A stretch of 64,000 nt of DNA, taken from NCBI GenBank assembly GCA_949592205.1, contig CATIUR010000004.1, positions 4,033,001-4,097,000 on the forward strand, written 5' to 3'. The stretch is from Helichrysum umbraculigerum (taxonomy: Eukaryota; Streptophyta; Magnoliopsida; Asterales; Asteraceae). This document shows, one piece after another, positions 10,041 through 20,640 of this stretch. Positions within the stretch are counted from its first letter, which is position 1, and every line of letters starts with the position of its first letter. Under the pieces are notes generated by a model. That model saw only the letters and a list, made by a program, of their open reading frames with translations, was not told the origin of the DNA and did not search any database. The position numbers and the translations under genes were made by a program.

Positions 10041-13000
10041 TTTGATATGTACTCCTAGTTTTTAACGAAATGTATTGTACTTCAAACAATATAAATTGAG
10101 AAAGTGAAAAAGAGCAAAATAGTATGTGGAGTGCTCTTTCAATTTTTGTCCGGTGTTCGTAAAATCTAGCCTTTAGGTATCTAATTTCAATACCAATCAT
10201 GTCTTTGAAATATATAAAACGAACTTTTTTTTTGTTTTCTCAAAGAAAAAGATATGGTTGCTTTTTAAAAATTTATTGTCTTTAAACCAAGTAATTTGAT
10301 TGTTCATCAAAGAGATTCTTAATTTTTGATAACTTAAAGATAAACATGGATTGAATAAATGAAAGCATCTACTAAAACGATAGTGCAAGATAAATGTGGA
10401 CGTGTCGAAAGAGAGTAAAAATCCAAAGGGACATGGAAGAGATCAAAACATCCTTATTATTTGATATTAAAAATATATATACAACTTTAAAGGCCCTACA
10501 ATTTTGTGTTTCTATATTAGTTATGAAAGATTATGTAGATGGAATTAGTGATTTTTTTTCTTCTTATAAGTGCATCCGAATTTTGGGAGGTATATGTGCT
10601 TACTCATAGAGGGTGAATTGATGTTGTTTTTAAGATAATTATCACAAGATTTGTTTTGTAAATGAAAGTATAAATTAATATTATTATATTATTTTTTCTA
10701 AAGAAACAATACTTAATTAGTACTATTAAATTATTATAAATGTTAAATTAAAATATTATAAAAAAAACATATGATGATGTGTCAACATTTTAAACCATTA
10801 GAATGAAGTATGGTTTTCTTTATATAATAGTTATAATTATAAAAAAAATATGCCATATATCTTGTGAAGTCTATCTTGTGTTCACAGAAAAATATACTTG
10901 ATTCTATATATAAGATTATACATCATATATTCCTTAAATATCGCATACATGGAGAGCGGAATTCTAATTTACTATAGTTAAAGAAAGTTTTATTAATGCA
11001 TGTATGTATATCTATTTTTGTTTTTTGATATTAGTTGTTGTGATTAGAGTTGTACGATGACGTTCTCACGAAAGTCATAGTCATATTAGTGGGATAGATT
11101 CAATATAACTTGTTTGAAACATAAAGGCCTAATATTTTATCAAAATAGTCCAATTTTGTTTGGCTCGGACTAATCCCGAGTCGGTCTTAATTTTGTGTAC
11201 CTGTATTTTAAAGGTGTGTTTGGCAAGATGCTTCATACTTCTTATAAGTATTTGAGCTTCTATTTTTAATAAACTTCAGCTCATAATCTTTGTTTAGTAA
11301 CACAATAAAAATGAGACTTTTTTGAAAAACGAAATCCTTAAAAGAGAAGCTTCCTAAAATAACTTTTGAATACAAGTCTCACCCCAAATAGCTTGTTGTC
11401 CCCAAAGACATGGGATATATAAAATTTGAGAGTGCTTTGTTTTATTTTATTTGAACAAGTGAATAAATCATATAGCATATGAATTTTCACACATATATTT
11501 GAAATTGACTAGCAGCTTACTTGCGCGATGCGACGGTAATATAAGTTAGTAAAAGATAAGTGATGAATGGTGCGTGATCTCTTTTAAGTTGATTAGTTCC
11601 GTGCGGAGTATTGTTTTGTTATTTTGCATGAAGTTAATTTTGTTTTATTGAGATTGGCCATTTTTAATTTGACATATTTTCTTTGTTTACTTTATTTCTT
11701 TTTGTATGAGTATATCATATATGGTCTTGGTGAGTTATATAGTTCTATCATATTTAGATATTTAGAGTTAGATATGATGTTTATAAGTTGGTTAGTATCC
11801 ATAAATAGAAATTTAAGTATTTAAAAGAGAGAAATTCATATGATCTATAAGTAGTAGAGATTTGGCTTTGTGATTATTGACATCTTTTATCAAAAGTAAG
11901 TAAATTAAGCCAAGTTATTATTAGATTTCGTATGGCCGTATGATATATTGTGCATCGGCAATGACACAAAGTTATTATTTGATTTCTATATATTATTTAC
12001 ACTAATTACCTTTTGGCGATGCATTTATCTGACATTCTAACCATAATTGAAAAGAAACGCTTATTCTTTTGTTTACTTAAACAGTTTTATCTTGATAAAA
12101 CTATTGAAATGACGATTCAAACAAGAGTAAATAGTTATCTCAAGATAGACACATTTTTTCGAATATAGTTAATGACAAGCTCGTAAAACTCGTTGTGCGT
12201 GGTACTTAGATGACCGGAGACCTTGTAGTGAAGAGTGAGTACTTACCTAGGATTGAATTTTTAATAAAATTGAAAATTATATGTTTAGATATAGACTATA
12301 AACATAAACATAACTGTTTTATAAACTGAGTATGAAAGCTTCACCAAAATCACCTAGTGATTGGCGTCCAGATATCCTCACAAGAGATTTTGGATTTAAA
12401 ACTCACAAGATAAACATCTTTGGTTGGCCGGAAAGGGTCGAAAACGATCACATGACACCCATTAGGCTGCGTACGTCTGAGTAAAAATACTTTCCCTCCT
12501 CGAGTAACATGAACAAGAAATACTTTCTCCGTTTACAACGTGTTATAAACCAAATATGATTCAAACCCTAACTTTAAATCAGATAAAAAAGTGACCAACT
12601 TTGACTTTGACCAAATTTGACTGCTTAGTCCGAGTAATTTGAGTGATCTCTAAGAAATGTCTAGTCTAATCCATTTTTGACAGAGTTTTAACCATTGAAC
12701 GAGTTTGACTAATTTTTTAGTCCAATTTAGGCCCAGGTGCTAAGGACCACTCGTGAGTAGCAATTCCAAGCCGAGCACTCGCCTAGGACGAGTTTTACAA
12801 TTCTGGTTATTGATACCGATAAAATCGACCAGTGAGATGCAAGATAATCATTAAACTTTGGTTGGTCATACATGTTCACACAATCAACAAGAACTTTCGT
12901 CGATCTATCATACGTGGGTTAAAAAATATCGTTGGAGTACACCCAACATATCTAATGTGGGACTTCTGATAATATGATAAGTATTTAGAAAAATTCGGTA

Positions 13001-13694
13001 AGTTAACATAATTCAATGAATCAAACAATTCATAATATTGCGGTCATGCAACATATAGACCGATTTACATATTAACACATACTTTTGGGTTATGTTATAT
13101 CTCCAAGGTTAAACGTACAAAACAATTGATGTAGCACGAGGCTATAGAATTTAGACCATCCAAACACATATTGTCAAACGTAAGCACGGGACAACTTGTC
13201 GTGCTATGAACTAACGGGGTAATAAAGTTTACGACACGAAGATTGAGAATAACTTTTTCTCGACTCCTTTAATAATAATCAAAAACTCAGCAGAAAACAT
13301 AATAATCAAATCCTATGTTAATGACCCCTATTTATACCAGATAAAAAATTGATATCTAACTTATTAATTTATTTAAATTATCCTTTGAATAAATTTTATA
13401 TTGTTGAGCTATCCGGTTTTTGAAACACATCAAATTTATCAAATCAATTAGAACCAGCGAACAAAAAAGATGACGGTTCAGTTTGTGGTCCAAATTTCAA
13501 AATATTGATTTGTTTAAGTTGATCCGTCTTTTGAGCTTCTTATCAATCATCATGCTACCAAATTTCAAATCCATTTCATTTTGTGACTATTCTTAACGAG
13601 GCAATAATGCTCTTCGGGGTTATCCAACATGGTATTCACGCCGAAAATAAGAAGGTTGTGCTCACGAGTGGAACTAACGGGGTAATAAAGTTTT
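10041..13694. other. Gene-free AT-rich region
   Basis: I see no supportable gene, RNA gene or complete transposon. Open frames are short and without family features. A 20-base phrase, CTAACGGGGTAATAAAGTTT, occurs at about 13212 and again near 13675, so small local duplications are present. The segment beginning GTGTGTTTGGCAAG near 11214 looks like a MITE terminus but has no visible partner. Confidence 0.5.
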
Positions 13695-14008
13695 TCTTCT
13701 TCCGCTTTTCGAGTGGAGCTTGTATCATGAGAGGTGGTCGAGCTATCGAGCCGAGCTCGACTCTATCAATTCCCAAAAGATTATGGGTCCGTATTGGGTA
13801 CGTCGTATGTCCAACTGAATGTGGCTGCAGTCCACTTTTCAGCGGATGTGGACCAATCATTGACCAATTTCTTGGTCAACTCTAGCAGGTGTTATCACCT
13901 ACTAACCCTCTGACGTAATAATAGAGTAACATGTCTACTAAGTTCACAGTGCCCTAATTACGTATGTACGTAATTTACTTACGTATTACGTAATTTACGT
14001 TCCCATAT

Positions 14009-14053
14009 CTTAATGCCCCCAGACGTTGGTCACAGGAAGTGCTACCCCCCGGC
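14009..14053 (-). ncRNA. 7SL (SRP RNA)-like 5' segment, copy 1, probably a truncated or chimeric gene
   Basis: Plant 7SL RNA is the scaffold of the signal recognition particle and is made by polymerase III from a USE + TATA promoter. Downstream of such a promoter the minus strand here reads GCCG..., then a CCTGTGACC block, then GGGGGCATTAAG. From memory this follows the order of the plant 7SL 5' domain (GCCG, TAGC, CTTGTAACCC, GGGGGCATTAAG). Similarity fades after about 45 bases, and I cannot find the SRP54-binding helix 8 core downstream. It therefore looks like a 7SL 5' end fused to other sequence. The first TTTT on the transcribed strand is about 280 bases downstream, near 13770. Alternatives are an unrelated Pol III RNA or a promoter-carrying pseudogene. 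Confidence 0.42.
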
Positions 14054-14076
14054 AACATCAGATTGGAAAGAGGGAA

Positions 14077-14118
14077 TTATATACACCTTCCAAGTTCTTT
14101 GTTGCATCGATGTGGGAT
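14077..14118 (-). promoter_or_regulatory. USE + TATA promoter of plant snRNA/7SL type, copy 1
   Basis: Read on the minus strand, ATCCCACATCG (14118-14108) matches the plant Upstream Sequence Element RTCCCACATCG exactly. A TATATAA box follows at 14083-14077. The gap between them is 24 bp, which corresponds to the spacing used by RNA polymerase III rather than the roughly ten-base-longer polymerase II spacing. The 7SL-like 5' end begins 30 bases after the first T of the TATA box, a normal distance to a start site. Confidence 0.65.
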
Positions 14119-14907
14119 CAATTCGCCCTAAATATCCTTGAGTTCAAATGTGTGCCGATCTCACTGTTTCATTCTCACTCCATTTCATTCATCGATCACC
14201 GTTGAAAACTAAATTACTATATTTTATAACCCAAAACGGGCCAAGCGGCTCAATGGTGCATTGGTTCGATCATAACTTAACGAAAACTGGTCAAATGGTC
14301 GACAGTTCACCACACTGAAAACAAATTGTTGGAGGCATTGATGTCGAGAGGCGCGGTCTAAATGAGTATTAAAAAAGTTTTTTTTTCAAGTATGACCTAT
14401 GAAATAGAAAATTCTGATATTCTTAAAATGATTTCCATTATTCATTTGGTACAAAAGTCACTTTTTATTTTCTTGCTCATATAATGGATTCTAGCTTTAA
14501 TACAAGATATCCAACTTTGGTTAAATCAGCTCTTAGCTCATTTCCTCTGATTTACCTCTCCTAATTTCGAGTTTCCAAAGTGGTGCTTATTAAGATAAAA
14601 TCTTGAAGAAGTCGTTTTTTTCTTCTTCCGCTTTTCGAGTGGAGCTTGTATCATGAGAGGTGGTCGAGCTATCGAGCCGAGCTCGACTCTATCAATTCCC
14701 AAAAGATTATGGGTCCGTATTGGGTACGCCGTATGTCCAACTGAATGTGGACCAATCATTGACTAATTTCTTGGTCAACTGGAGCAGGTGTTATCACCTA
14801 CTAACCCTCTGACGTAAGAATAAAGTAACATGTCTACTAAGTTCACAGTGCCCTAATTACGTATGTACGTAATTTACTTACGTATTACGTAATTTACGTT
14901 CCCATAT

Positions 14908-14953
14908 CTTAATGCCCCTAGACGTGGGTCACAAGAAGTGCTACCCTCCCGGC
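14908..14953 (-). ncRNA. 7SL (SRP RNA)-like 5' segment, copy 2
   Basis: Same layout as the first unit, with a slightly better match to remembered plant 7SL: on the minus strand GCCGGGAGGGTAGC, then CTTGTGACCC, then GGGGCATTAAG. The GCCG begins at 14953, 30 bases after the TATA box. The downstream sequence again departs from 7SL and is the shared tandem-unit DNA. Expression is unknown. Confidence 0.42.
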
Positions 14954-14976
14954 AACATCAGATTGGAAAGAGGGAA

Positions 14977-15018
14977 TTATATACACCTTCCAAGTTCTTT
15001 GTTGCACCGATGTGGGAT
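14977..15018 (-). promoter_or_regulatory. USE + TATA promoter of plant snRNA/7SL type, copy 2
   Basis: The second tandem unit repeats the module: ATCCCACATCG on the minus strand at 15018-15008, a 24-bp gap, then TATATAA at 14983-14977. The module is fully conserved between the two units. Confidence 0.65.
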
Positions 15019-16498
15019 CAATTCGCCCTAAATATCCTTGAGTGATCACTCCATTTCATTCATCGATCACCGTTGAAAACTAAATTACTATATTTTATAA
15101 CCCAAAACGGGCCAAGCGGCTCAATGGTGCATTGGTTCGATCATATCTTAACGAAAACTGGTCAAATGGTCGACGGTTCACCACACTGAAAACAAATTGT
15201 TGGAGGCATTGATGTCGAGAGGCGCAGTCTAAATGAGTATTAAAAAAGTTTTTTTTTCAAGTATGACCTATGAAATAGAAAATTCTCATATTTTTTTAAA
15301 TGATTTCCATTATTCATTTGGTACAAAAGTCACTTTTTATTTTCTTGGTCATATAATGGATTCTAGCTTTAATACAAGATATCCAACTTTGGTTAAATCA
15401 GCTCTTAGCTCATTTCCTCTGATTTACCTCTCCTAATTTCGAGTTTCTAAAGTGGTGCTTATTAAGATAAAATCTTGAAGAAGTCATTTTTTTCTTCTTT
15501 CTTTTTTGTGTGTGTGTGTGTGGGGTGGGGGGTGGGGGGGGGTGTGACACCCGTCAAATTAGGACTAGCAATTAGTGCCTAATCAAGTTTTAATACATGT
15601 AATTAGTTCTGTGTTAGGCTAATTTGTGTATCAACTAATATATATTGTTGAATATATATATATACAAGTATACGATTTGATTAAATCGTACAAGTTTCAA
15701 GTCGAATGTATTTCGGTCAATTAAATACGGACGTTGGTGAATCAATTATTAAATTATGTGGAATAATTTAATTACACAAATTACCACTTTATATTATGTT
15801 GATAATATAGCAAACACGTACGTTTTTAATTAAAACGTTACCGAACCCCACGAAAACCCGACCGACCGACAAAACGAAACAAGCTTAAGGATTAAATTTT
15901 ATAACGCAACAATAAAGTATTTTATAAAATACTTCAACGAAAATATCGAATAACTATTGATATTTTAAAACGCGTATAAATAAATATTTAACGTTTTAAA
16001 CGATCGGGAAAACGAACACCGCACGGAGCGCGAGTACACGGAGCTAAAAAAGTGGAGACCCACACTACGGTGGGCCCCCACCAAACCGGCCAAGGGAGGA
16101 CATCACCCCCCTCACCTTTCTTTTTCCTCATTCTTCACCTACAACTTCTCTCTCTTTCTCTTTTCTCTCCAAACACACCAAAACACCACCACCACCATAA
16201 TCATCAAAATAAGAACACGAAACGACCTCGGATCATCAAAATAATTACGGAAAAGGAACCACCTCGACGCGATCTACATTTCTATCTTTTCGGATTTTCA
16301 ATCCGACACCGCGTAAGTTTCCGACAAATTTCCGAAACTTCTCGTTTTAGCTTGTTTTTACATATTTATGAGTTATATAACATGTATATGTCCAAATATA
16401 TGAAGAAAACACGATTTTATAGTTTAAAAACGGGTTTGAATTGGGTTTTTGGTCGGAAAAATCTCGACAGTCGGACTTTCTGGGCTGGTGTTCTTCAA

Positions 16499-16796
16499 TG
16501 CGACACAAGCCTTGTGTCGCATTTAGTGTCGTATTTTGCCTGTTATGTCGCATAAAACCCGTTACGTCGCATCTTGTGTCGTACCAAACCTTTAGTGTCG
16601 TAACTCATGCGACACAATATTGTGTCGTACTCTATGTCGTATTTCTATACGACACAAGCACTATGTCGCTGTTGAATCAGCATCTCGAATCTACGCGACA
16701 CAACCCTTGTGTCGTATAGGTATTGTGTCGCATTTCTATGCGACACAACCCTTGTGTCGCATGACAAACATTTGCGTCGCATGACTGTGTCGCATA
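16499..16796. repeat. Inverted-repeat array TGCGACACAA / TTGTGTCGCA in the solo LTR
   Basis: Dense arrangement of TGCGACACAA-type and TTGTGTCGCA-type arms facing each other, for example the palindrome at 16499-16521 and others near 16607, 16651, 16698 and 16739. The sites also occur singly as GTCGCAT or GTCGTA variants. The sequence is CpG-rich compared with its surroundings. Confidence 0.85.
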
Positions 16797-16997
16797 AAAC
16801 AGCAGATTTTCAAACTAAAATTTCACTAACTGTCGAACCTATATAACCTCAAACACTTATACGATACGACTTATAAAACACATTGGAACACCCTTGTAAG
16901 TGCAAAACACCAATAACATGATAATAATACTTAAAGTTTATTATTTCAAATCCATCACCAACGGGCCGTACACGTTTTTCAAAACATACTTCAAAAT

Positions 16998-17129
16998 CAA
17001 ACAAGTCGTTGTAACTTGTATCAATTCAATCAAACAAGTCGTTGTAACTTGTATCAATTCAATCAAACAAGTCGTAGTAACTTGTAACAATACAATCAAC
17101 CAGATCATAGTAATTTGGACATATATAGT
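16998..17129. repeat. 33-bp tandem repeat, about four units
   Basis: Units start at 16998, 17031, 17064 and, degenerate, 17097; the core is CAAACAAGTCGTTGTAACTT. The first two units are identical, the third has a few changes and the fourth is decayed. The repeat lies inside the solo LTR and is not coding as far as I can see. Confidence 0.85.
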
Positions 17130-18106
17130 TGTATAACAACTACAAGGGTAGTCTTTCGAGATACCGGTACAATTAATAACAACCAAGTGTCGTGAACACA
17201 TTCAGGTTTCAAGTCCCTGGACATCAATTCACAGCTAATTACTTCAAGTTTATTAAATTAAACACTTCAAGACCCAGGTGAGTTTCATGGCCCCATTTTC
17301 ACTATTTTACAACTAGGGGTGTGATATTACTGCTCTGTTTTGTTTTACAAGTAGAACGCAAGTACCAACCTTCAAATACTACATGAGTTTCAAGCTAATC
17401 AATTCAAAGTCCTCTATAGCATAGTCTCTAATATTTTAGCGTGAATGTTAGTATATGATATCATATGGGATTGACAATCCTCATCCGGGTTAGCACGCAC
17501 TAACTGGTCAAACGGATGTATTAGCATTTGGGAAGACGAGTGTGGATTAGGCACTCGTAGGAGGCATTTCAAGTTAGGTTTTCTTAAGTGGGCCTGACAA
17601 CTCAAGTTAAGCTCAGACTATGTGCTTATGGTTGTATAACTTTTATTTTGCTTAATTGCATTTTAAATTCAATTATTAAATCTTGCGGTTCATACAAACA
17701 TATGTGTTGACATACAAACCTGTGAGCTCACCAGCGTTTCGCTGATCAATTTTAGCATGTATCACAGGTGACCAGCAGTAGGTTGGACTGCTCAAGTAAG
17801 GATCAATTAGCTCGAGTCATCATGCAAACAATCAGAGATTTAGCTGCATTATTATATTTTGTATAGATTAATTATGTACTTAAATCTCTCCATTTCAAGC
17901 TGAGCTAATGTAAACAATATTTTGATGTAAACTTTTGTTTTATCAATACATGTTCAAAACGACGGATATAGTGGTCGTTCATTATATATCTTTGTGCTGT
18001 AATTATTGATTCGTAACATCCAAAACGTGCTTCCGCTAAACACTAAATTTGGGGGTGTTACAGGGGGGGGGGGGGGGTTGGAGTTGTTTTAGTCTTATCT
18101 ACAGCG

Positions 18107-18844
18107 TAGAGGTGCACAGATGGGCTTTAGCTCGAGCCCGAGCCTAGAAAAAGCCCGAAATAGCCCGAAAAAGCCCGGCATGAAAAAGCCCAGCCCGAAG
18201 CCCGGCCTGGCCCGAAAGTCCCAAAGGGGCCTGAAATTATTCCTGAAAGCCCGGGCCAGGCCGGGCTAAGCCCAAAGCCCGAAAAAAAGCCCGAAAGCCC
18301 GGGCTTTTTTGAGATAAAGCCCGGGCTTTTTCATGAAAAAAGCATGATCCTATATTATTTGATATGTTTTTAATATTTATATTTGAGTTTTTACTTATAT
18401 AATATGTATATAACATATATCTTGTTTTTACAAAAATTATCTTTCATATATTATGTAACTTATACCTTTTGAATATGCAAAGTTTTCAATTCATTAAGTA
18501 CGTATACGAGTATATATTCATTTTATCGATAGATTCTTAAACTACTACGATAATATCTTATATACATTATAGTTGTATATTATAAAATACAACGTACAAT
18601 AACTCATTTTACCCCAATAGATACAAAATTAGTAGTTATATAGTACTAAAAATGTAATAAATAATTAGTAATAAACAAAATTAAAATTAATTAAAAAAAA
18701 ACCCGAAAAAATCCGGTCCGGGCTTTTAAAAGCCCGGGCTAAGCCCGTTCGGGCCTTAGTAGGCCTAGTTTTTTTGTTAAGGCCCGGGCTTAGCCCGGTC
18801 CGGGCTTTTTTAAATCGAAAAAGCACGGGCTTTTTTAGGCCCTA
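18107..18844. mobile_element. hAT-type MITE rich in GCCCGGGC palindromes
   Basis: An 8-bp target duplication, CTACAGCG, flanks the element exactly (18099-18106 and 18845-18852), the hAT signature. The termini are TAGAGGTGCA and, inverted, TAGGGCCTAA, so they are imperfect repeats starting TAG. Both ends are packed with AAAGCCCGGGCTTT-like palindromes, about 230 bp on the left and 150 bp on the right, separated by an AT-rich core without coding potential. It is non-autonomous, 738 bp. Confidence 0.85.
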
Positions 18845-19466
18845 CTACAGCGGAATGTATAGTTTTCCGTAGTTTTCGTGCTTAAAATCTTGCTTGACTT
18901 GAGTTATAAAACAGAAGGTGGGTCTTTTTGGTGACAATTAATCAATTGACTATGGAGAGTGGATGATTGCTTATTATCCTCATAACTAGTAAGCTCTTTG
19001 CGTGAATTATTGGTAAACAATGGTAAGGGGTTGAGAATGGGAGTTTAGCTTTCCTCAAACTCTTTTACCAAGAAGGTCGGTGATGGAAATAGCTCAAGAT
19101 TTTTGGGAAGATCCTAGGCTTAATTTGGTCAATGGTCGGCATTGTGACATTTATTTCTTCCACGTCTTTTTGCTCTTGCATCAGTTAAGAGTTGTTCCAT
19201 CTTTTATCGGACACCTTTATCCACAAATTTGTGTGACAGATCGTGGGCATGAAGAAGTATTCCTCGTGATAGATCGCATGCTGATTTTGTGCAACTTGTG
19301 GGTTTATTTATTAAAACGGTAAGTTGTTTGATTCTCGCAAGGTAGATAGATGAGCTTGGAAATTTGATGTTCCGGGTTGGTTCTTATTAGTGTATTCAAT
19401 GGCAATGATGCTTTCCTGATTTCTTGGTTAATAGCTCGAAGTGAATTTCTTAAGTTCGTCATAAAG

Positions 19467-19911
19467 TAAACATTTATATTTGGAGGGTGTTGTCGCTTAA
19501 ATCTCGATCAACTCTTGTGGAATAATTTTGCCTTTATCGTGATATTTAGTCTTTAATTAATCAAGTTTTTGGGGTTATAAAGAAGTACGGTGTTTATTGT
19601 AAATCTTATATATAGGTGATATGTGATCTTATAAATTATATATAGGAAACATGGTTATGACATCATCAATTTTAATCAAAGTTAATTAATCAATTAAGTC
19701 CTTCTATTTTTATTAAATTAAAATTATGAACTTTTTTTAATTAAACAATTAACACCCCGTGTGTATACACGGGTTTGTGATCTAGTATGTGATAGGTGAT
19801 TCATTTATGTTTTTAAAAATTGTGATTCGTCTATGATTCGTCTATTTATATTTGGAGGGTGTTGTCGCTTAAATCTCGATCAACTCTCGTGGAATTATTT
19901 TGCCTTTATCG
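19467..19911. repeat. Direct repeat of about 70 bp flanking a small insertion
   Basis: TTATATTTGGAGGGTGTTGT and the following ~50 bp occur at about 19471-19541 and again at about 19848-19911, with two or three differences. The intervening ~300 bp include a Helitron-like 3' end. The arrangement could be a duplication or two copies of a short dispersed repeat. Confidence 0.7.
19604..19785 (+). mobile_element. Helitron-like mini-element, 3' end clear, 5' end tentative
   Basis: The 3' end has the classic layout: a perfect hairpin CCCGTGTGTATACACGGG (19756-19773), eight bases, then CTAG (19782-19785) followed by T. A candidate 5' end, TCTTATATATAGG after an A, is at 19604. Helitrons insert between A and T and make no target duplication, so the 5' boundary rests only on that motif. 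Confidence 0.45.
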
Positions 19912-20129
19912 TGTATCTTTAGGAAGTATTTCAATTAGATTTTGTTTAAAGTGTACTAAAGTGAAAGAGTGTAGTTTATTTTTTGGTAATCAATCCAATA
20001 CGAGCAAGTATTTTGACTCTATTTACTTTTTGTGAATAGTTTAAGTTACCAGATTGTCAAGGTTAGACAATATATATCTTCAACATACGGATCAATTTAT
20101 TTTTGTAGTTTAAATTGCAGATTAACTTT

Positions 20130-20640
20130 GCATTCACAAGATCTAGATCGTAAGATCGAATTAGGATCGTAACATCCTAGTCATACAATATATTCTCGTA
20201 CTTCTGTGTTATAATTCATTTAAAAGATCAAATGCCTAACAAATTAATCAATTTTTTATTGTTTAAACACTATGTCATTAATTCAATAATTCTAGTAGCG
20301 ATTTAGATTACTACAATTGTTATTAAAGGATATAGATTTTCATGTGCTAAACTACTTTATTTAACGAATGGATTAGTTTTAGGTGTAGTAATTAATTCGA
20401 TATCAAGCCTATTGGCGCTTTATTAGATAAAATCAACTTATTTATATTTTGTTAACTCATTAATATATGTTGAGCAAGATCGGATCGGATCCTAAGATCC
20501 AAGCTCGGAATCGACAAAGGATCGTGATCCTAAATAGATCATACGAATTTAAGATCCTATTTAAGATCGTGATCGTTTTCGTTCATGGGGATCGTGTAAT
20601 CGTAACATCTTAATATTAAGATCGGGATGTTAACAACCTT
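20130..20640. repeat. GATC-dense dispersed repeat
   Basis: Two clusters (about 20137-20180 and 20477-20630) contain many overlapping GATC, GATCGTAA and AAGATC words in both orientations, with related ends (GATCGTAACATCCTA on the left, GATCGGGATGTTAACAACC on the right). It resembles a MITE-like foldback, but I could not fix a target duplication. Confidence 0.4.

Larger units (their letters stand above)
13695..15500. repeat. Direct tandem duplication of a ~0.9 kb unit (13695-14620 and 14621-15500)
   Basis: The unit beginning TCTTCTTCCGCTTTTCGAG occurs at 13695 and again at 14621, a period of 926 bp. The second copy lacks two blocks: about 22 bp near 13824 and about 30 bp near 14150. Otherwise the copies are close to identical. 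Each contains, on the minus strand, an snRNA-type promoter followed by a 7SL-like 5' end, and a tract of interleaved ACGTA/TTACGTAA palindromes (about 13957-14003 and 14857-14900). The second copy ends in a GT/G-rich tract that became the target of the solo LTR at 15543. Confidence 0.88.
15543..18062 (+). mobile_element. Solo LTR (2.5 kb, Ty3-like family 3) in a poly-G target
   Basis: It begins TGTGACACCC and ends GGGTGTTACA, short inverted termini typical of long plant Ty3 LTRs. It is flanked by GGGGG on both sides (15538-15542 and 18063-18067); because the target is a G-run the exact duplication cannot be fixed. There is no gag-pol, so it is a solo LTR left by recombination between two LTRs. 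It contains a CG-rich inverted-repeat array at 16499-16796 and a 33-bp tandem repeat at 16998-17129. Its 3' part is homologous, in reverse orientation, to the LTRs at 54667-56490 and 63108-64000. The orientation given assumes the hairpin array lies in the first half, as in elements 1 and 2. Confidence 0.85.

Noticed and set aside
13583..13885. 100-residue open frame
   Set aside because: Overlaps the first 7SL-like tandem unit; an equivalent minus-strand frame exists in both units; no family.
16052..16719. Overlapping open frames in the solo LTR
   Set aside because: Inside LTR sequence with repeated GTCGC words on both strands; no protein family.
19080..19322. 80-residue open frame
   Set aside because: No recognisable family, no clear exon context, surrounded by repeats.
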